From JAJPHF01 sp035293805 (GTDB taxonomy: Bacteria; Chloroflexota; UBA6077; JAJPHF01): a stretch of DNA of 64,000 nucleotides. A program made the translations under genes and the position numbers. Positions 60,163-64,000 of the stretch are shown piece by piece. The stretch covers positions 62,001 through 126,000 of the forward strand of contig DATGMD010000060.1 of the NCBI GenBank assembly GCA_035293805.1, given 5' to 3'. The stretch's first letter is position 1; every line of letters starts with the position of its first letter. The notes below the pieces were generated by a model. That model saw nothing but the letters and a program-made list of their open reading frames with translations, did no database searches and was not told the DNA's origin.

Positions 60163-61055
60163 CCCGCGCTCCTCGGCGTAACCTCGACGACTCGCACGCC
60201 GCCCCCGCGTAGGATCTCCAGCCGCAGGAGGCGTTCGCCGACCGCGTCGACCGCGTCCGCGAGCGCGCTGGGGGTCTCCAATGGCCAACCGCCGGCTGCC
60301 AGCAGCACGTCGCCGGGGAGCAGACCCGCGCCGGCGGCTGGCTCGCCTGCTAGCACGTCGACCACCATGAGCCCGTACTCCTGGCGGAGCCCCAGGCGGT
60401 GCGCCAGCGGCGGCGGCAGGGCGACGCGCTGTGTCCGTACCCCTAGCCGCGCCCGGCTACCCGGCGCGAGAAAGCGAGCCACCGTGGCGCTCGGCACGGC
60501 CAGCGCCAGACGCGGCGGGACGACCATACTGTTGATGCCGATGACGCGACCCCGCGCGTCGGCCAGCGGTCCGCCGGAGTTGCCGGGGTACAGCGCGAGG
60601 TCCGCGCGCACCACATCGGGCAGCCGCTCGTCCCCTACCCGCGCGCCGTGCCCTGCGCTGGTCACGATGCCCAGGGAGACGGCGTGCGGCTCGCCGAGCG
60701 GATGACCCATCGCGAAGACTAGCTCGCCCACGCGGAGCGCCGTCGAGTCGCCCGACGGCGCTGCCGGCAGGCCGCTCGCGGCCACTCGCAGCGCGGCGAG
60801 ATCATGGGCGGGGTCGCGGGCGACCAGGACCGCCGGCAGCCGGCGGCCGCCATCCAGCACGACCTCCAGGCGAGCGTCGCGGGCGACGTGCGCATTGGTG
60901 ACGACGAGCCCGTCCGCATCCCAGATGACGCCTGCCCCGCCCCCGCGGCCGGGCAAGTGAACGCTAACCACACTGGGGCGTAGCTGCTGCGCCAAGTCGG
61001 CCAGCGCGCCGGACAGCGCGTCCAGCCCCAGCGCCGAATCGATTGCCATTGCCAT
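60159..61055 (-). CDS. HtrA-like serine protease with PDZ domain, no signal peptide
   Basis: A 298-aa trypsin-like protease. Triad: His in TNAHVARD near residue 56, Asp in DPAHDLAALRV near 86, Ser in YPGNSGGPL near 164. A C-terminal PDZ domain holds VLAGEPAAGAGLLPGDVLLAAGG near 240-260. There is no membrane segment or signal, so it appears cytoplasmic, unlike most HtrA proteins. GGAG lies upstream of ATG 61055. It lies between a second such protease and a regulator gene with overlapping start. Confidence 0.88.
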   Translation of the reverse strand: MAMAIDSALGLDALSGALADLAQQLRPSVVSVHLPGRGGGAGVIWDADGLVVTNAHVARDARLEVVLDGGRRLPAVLVARDPAHDLAALRVAASGLPAAPSGDSTALRVGELVFAMGHPLGEPHAVSLGIVTSAGHGARVGDERLPDVVRADLALYPGNSGGPLADARGRVIGINSMVVPPRLALAVPSATVARFLAPGSRARLGVRTQRVALPPPLAHRLGLRQEYGLMVVDVLAGEPAAGAGLLPGDVLLAAGGWPLETPSALADAVDAVGERLLRLEILRGGGVRVVEVTPRSAG

Positions 61056-61069
61056 GTTATGTCTCCGAG

Positions 61070-61990
61070 TTACTGCCGCTCGCCCACGGTGACCGCGAGC
61101 TGGCGCGGCTCGCCGCCACGCACTACGCGCGCCTCCTGGGCCGTGCCGATGCGCTCGGCCGTCAGCTGAGCCACCAGATCCTCGGTGTCGCGGATCGGGG
61201 CACCGGCGAAGCCGATCAAGATGTCGCCGAGCAGCAGGCCCGCGCGATCGGCCGGGCCGCCCGGCTCGGCGCTGAGCACCAGCAGGCCGCTCTCCTGGGC
61301 GAGCGCCAGCCGCTGGACAAGCGCCGGCGGCAACGGCACGGGCTGGGTGCTGACGCCGATGAAGCCGCGGCGGATGCGGCCCTGGCTGAGCAGCGCCTCC
61401 GCTACTCGGCGGACGGTATTGAGCGGTAGCGCCATGCCGTGGCCCTGGGCGAACAGCGACGTATTGATGCCGACGACGCGGCCGTTCGCGTCGATCAGCG
61501 GACCGCCCGAGAAGCCCGGGTACAGCGTGAGGTCGGTGCGCAGGTAGCCTTCGATGGCCGCGCCGCGGCGGCTGCGCCACGGCCCGCCGACCGCGCTCAC
61601 GATGCCGCTGCTCGCGCTCGGCGCACCTGGCCCAGAGCGCCCGAGCGCCAGCACGAAGTGGCCTACCCGCACCGACTCCGCGCTGCCGAACTCGGCAGGG
61701 GTCAACCCCTCGGCGGGCAGGCGCAGCACGGCCAGGTCGCTGCTGGGGTCGCGCCCAACCACTGTTGCGGCTAGCTCGCGCCCGTCGGCAAGCTGCACTT
61801 TCACGTCGTCGTCGCGCTCCAACACGTGATCGGCCGTTACTACCGTGCCGGCGGGACTCCACAGCACGCCGCTGCCCGGCACCCGCCGCCGCGCCTTCAC
61901 GGCTACTACGGCCTGGCCCGCCGTCTCCACGACGCGCGCCAGATCGTCGGAGAACTGCACGAGCAGTCCTCCGCTCGCATCACTGCTCAT
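61070..61990 (-). CDS. HtrA-like serine protease with PDZ domain, second copy
   Basis: A 306-aa paralog of the next gene. Triad: His in VTADHVLE, Asp in DPSSDLAVLRL, Ser in YPGFSGGPL. PDZ domain with AEPGGPADRAGLLLGDILIGF near 250. Again no signal peptide. GGAGG lies before ATG 61990. The two proteases share layout but differ throughout, so the duplication is old. Confidence 0.88.
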   Translation of the reverse strand: MSSDASGGLLVQFSDDLARVVETAGQAVVAVKARRRVPGSGVLWSPAGTVVTADHVLERDDDVKVQLADGRELAATVVGRDPSSDLAVLRLPAEGLTPAEFGSAESVRVGHFVLALGRSGPGAPSASSGIVSAVGGPWRSRRGAAIEGYLRTDLTLYPGFSGGPLIDANGRVVGINTSLFAQGHGMALPLNTVRRVAEALLSQGRIRRGFIGVSTQPVPLPPALVQRLALAQESGLLVLSAEPGGPADRAGLLLGDILIGFAGAPIRDTEDLVAQLTAERIGTAQEARVVRGGEPRQLAVTVGERQ

Positions 61991-62243
61991 AGGAATGCCT
62001 CCACTCTTGCTGCCAGGCGACCGATGCGGCCGCCCGGCTTGCCCATATCGTAGGGGCGCCCCCCGCCGGTCACCATCGGCCAAACGAGCGGAACCCGGCC
62101 TGGCCGTTCGGCTAGTGGATATAGCCGCCTGAGCGACGGCTGACGGCGGCTGCCGTGTGGGGGGCGCTGCCCGAAGACGGGTCTGGTCGAGGGCGGTGGG
62201 CAGGGTTGGCTACGAAGGCTACACGCCGGCTTCGGAAACCGGC

Positions 62244-63632
62244 TTAGGCTTTGTCCAACTCGTAGAGGAGGTCGCGCACGGCGCGGACATCGGTACGCAG
62301 GCGGCCGTCCTGCTCGATCTCGCCAGCCACTTTTTGGACGCCGTGCATCACCGTCGTGTGATCGCGGCCGCCGAGCAGCGCGCCAACATCGGGGAGCGAG
62401 AGCGGCGTCTCTTCGCGGAGGAGGTACATGGCGACCTGGCGCGGGCCCACCACGCGCTTGTCACGCGCTTTCCCTTGTAGGTCGAGGAGGCTGACGCTGT
62501 AGTAGCGGGTGACGGCTTCCAGCACGCTCTCCGGGCGCACGGCGCGGCGCGCGGTGTCGGCGGTCACGTCAGCCAGCGCTGCGACAGCCGTCTCGGCCGT
62601 CACGGGCTGTTGACTGAGCGCCGCGTGCGCGACGACCCGGTTCAGCGTGCCCTCAAGCTCGCGGATGTTGCTCTGCACCTTGTGCGCAATGTAGGCCAGC
62701 ACGTCGTCTGGCACGTCCACGTCGAGCTTCGCACACTTGGCCTGTAGGATGGCGATGCGCGTCTCCAGATCGGGAGGCTGCACGTCGGCGATCAGCCCCC
62801 ACTCAAAGCGCGACCGCAGACGGTCCTCCAGTGTGGGGATCGCTTTGGGTGGGCGGTCGCTCGAGAGCACAATCTGGCCGCTGGCGCCGTGGACCGCATT
62901 GAAGGTGTGGAAGAATTCCTCCTGAGTGCCTTCCTTGCCAGCAATGAACTGAATGTCGTCGATCAACAGTACGTCGCAGTGACGATACTTGCTGCGAAAC
63001 TCCTCGCCCCGGCTCTTGCGGATCGAGTCAATCATCTCGTTGGTAAACGTCTCGGACGAGACGTATACAACCCGGGCCGTCGGGACGGCTAGTACCTGGT
63101 GAGCAATGGCGTGGAGCAGATGTGTCTTCCCGAGTCCAACGCCGCCGTAGATGAACAGGGGGTTGTACGCTTGGCCCGGATTGTCGGCCACCGCGCGGCA
63201 GGCGGCGTGCGCCAGGCGGTTGCCGCTGCCGACCACGAACTCGGCGAACGTGTACTTTGGGTTAAGCGGCGTGGTGGTCTGGCTGGCGGCTGGGCGGCGC
63301 GAGCGGCGCGCCGCGCCGTCTTCGGCCTCCGCCGCGAGGCCCAGCAGCGGCGCCGCCGGCGCGCTGGGGGGTGGCGCCGTCTTCAGCACGAAGCGGACGT
63401 CGACGGGCCGACCCATGATTCCCAGCAACGTCTTGCGGATCAGCGGCACGCAGCGCGTCTCCAGCCACTCCATGGTGAAGGGATTGGGCACCGCGATGAC
63501 GCAGGTGTCGCCCTCCACCTCGACGAGCGCTGTATCCTTGAACCACGTCTCGTAGTTCGGTCGGCTCATCTGCAGCTGCAGCTCGCCGAGTGCTGCCTGC
63601 CAGAGCTGCTGGTAGTCCAGCGTCCTTGCCAC
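62244..63632 (-). CDS. dnaA: DnaA, chromosomal replication initiator
   Basis: A 462-aa protein. The N-terminal domain (LWQAALGELQLQMSRPNYETW) is followed by an Ala/Pro-rich linker at ~85-125. AAA+ region: Walker A GGVGLGKTH at 163-171, Walker B VLLIDDIQFIAG near 220, sensor motifs further on. DNA-binding domain IV ends with RDHTTVMHGVQKV near 430. It opens the origin and regulates its own gene. GTG 63632 is preceded by GGGAGGGG at 12 nt; ATG 63677 is the alternative. I found no consensus TTATCCACA box in the flanks visible here. Confidence 0.95.
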   Translation of the reverse strand: MARTLDYQQLWQAALGELQLQMSRPNYETWFKDTALVEVEGDTCVIAVPNPFTMEWLETRCVPLIRKTLLGIMGRPVDVRFVLKTAPPPSAPAAPLLGLAAEAEDGAARRSRRPAASQTTTPLNPKYTFAEFVVGSGNRLAHAACRAVADNPGQAYNPLFIYGGVGLGKTHLLHAIAHQVLAVPTARVVYVSSETFTNEMIDSIRKSRGEEFRSKYRHCDVLLIDDIQFIAGKEGTQEEFFHTFNAVHGASGQIVLSSDRPPKAIPTLEDRLRSRFEWGLIADVQPPDLETRIAILQAKCAKLDVDVPDDVLAYIAHKVQSNIRELEGTLNRVVAHAALSQQPVTAETAVAALADVTADTARRAVRPESVLEAVTRYYSVSLLDLQGKARDKRVVGPRQVAMYLLREETPLSLPDVGALLGGRDHTTVMHGVQKVAGEIEQDGRLRTDVRAVRDLLYELDKA

Positions 63633-63864
63633 TTGCGTCTTTTCCCCTCCCTGCCGTCTCACGGTGTCTCGCCGCACCCGTCGCGGGCGTCCGCGCCGTG
63701 CCGGTCCCGATCCGCGAGCTGCTTCCGCCTGATCGGCCGACTATCGCTCAGATGCTAGCAAACCCGCTGCCTCAACTGTATACCAGTCGCGTCGCGTGCC
63801 GTTACGATCGGGCTACAGACCTAATCCCCGGACCCCTCCCCTATGAAGGCAGGGGGGCGCCGGT

Positions 63865-64000
63865 TCAGCCCCCAACCGGCCCGCCCCCCTCCCGCGGTAG
63901 TACTGGAGCCGGGGTGGGCGCACGCCGCCCGGCCAGTAGCAGATAGCTGTACAGCGCGACCCCGGTGAGCGCGCCAAGGCCAATCTTTGCTTCTGAGGGA
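63865..64000 (-). CDS. C-terminal end of an unknown membrane protein gene
   Basis: An open minus-strand frame enters from the right edge and stops at TGA 63865-63867, giving 44 visible residues: IGLGALTGVALYSYLLLAGR forms a membrane segment followed by a Pro/Gly-rich tail. The family cannot be told. It lies upstream of dnaA on the same strand. Confidence 0.55.
   Translation of the reverse strand, partial: PSEAKIGLGALTGVALYSYLLLAGRRAPTPAPVLPREGGGPVGG

Noticed and set aside
63633..63864. Replication origin upstream of dnaA
   Set aside because: No TTATCCACA-type boxes or AT-rich unwinding region could be recognised in the visible flank; the origin may lie outside the window.
1..64000. tRNA, rRNA and prophage genes
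   Set aside because: No cloverleaf-type TψC sequence (GGTTCAAATCC-like), rRNA core sequence or phage structural gene was recognised by reading; a tRNAscan or Rfam search would be decisive.

Overview
The window is a very GC-rich chromosomal segment from a bacterium. I favour a Chloroflexota lineage, as an inference. The support is the T/P-rich linkers in secreted proteins, the Ser/Ala/Pro-rich lipoprotein N-termini, many GTG starts with strong GGAGG ribosome sites, orphan NMT1/THI5-type binding proteins and DUF2334/YkoP-type proteins. No 16S rRNA, tRNA, IS element, prophage or CRISPR array was seen. dnaA lies near the right edge, so the origin may be close.

Region 1 (1-11482): the end of a DASS-type anion transporter gene, then a tightly packed minus-strand hopanoid operon. 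In transcription order it reads: type 2 IPP isomerase fused to a YjbQ domain, hpnC, hpnD, hpnE, squalene-hopene cyclase, hpnH, hpnA, hpnG-like, and a polyprenyl diphosphate synthase. Together these would isomerise IPP, build squalene, cyclise it to hopene, and attach and process the adenosyl-derived side chain.

Region 2 (11960-20054): hopanoid head-group and envelope genes. They are a DUF2334 deacetylase, a GT2 glycosyltransferase, a YkoP-like protein, HpnJ (radical SAM), a GT9-like protein, two tandem flippase-like membrane proteins and an AI-2E family permease. The first two could replace the usual HpnK and HpnI beside HpnJ.

Region 3 (20051-34136): two small genes, a Tat-targeted molybdenum hydroxylase operon with a canonical promoter, a 47-aa metallothionein-like gene, a Kelch protein, an LLM flavoprotein, three secreted proteins (one a six-repeat propeller with a PEP-CTERM-like tail), and a sigma-70 factor gene with its own consensus promoter and terminator hairpin.

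Region 4 (34565-50599): accessory catabolism. A split CoA-transferase is interrupted by an amidohydrolase and followed by an arylmalonate-decarboxylase-like enzyme. Then come a maleate-isomerase-like protein, creatininase, bicupin, binding protein, exported RidA-like protein, FAH-family hydrolase, alcohol dehydrogenase, Nudix hydrolase, MFS transporter and a large sensor kinase.

Region 5 (50600-64000): a repeat-rich intergenic stretch, an exported one-haem propeller protein, a 56-bp perfect palindrome, a second orphan binding protein, four tiny genes including a DnaJ-type zinc protein, a NarL-type two-component pair, a uracil-DNA glycosylase, a degenerate response regulator coupled to two unexported HtrA-like proteases, dnaA, and the tail of one more membrane protein gene.

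A 265-bp element occurs twice, 30 kb apart, each time upstream of a promoter for genes encoding exported redox-type proteins. With the IPP isomerase-YjbQ fusion and the protease/regulator pair beside dnaA, it is the least explained part of the window.
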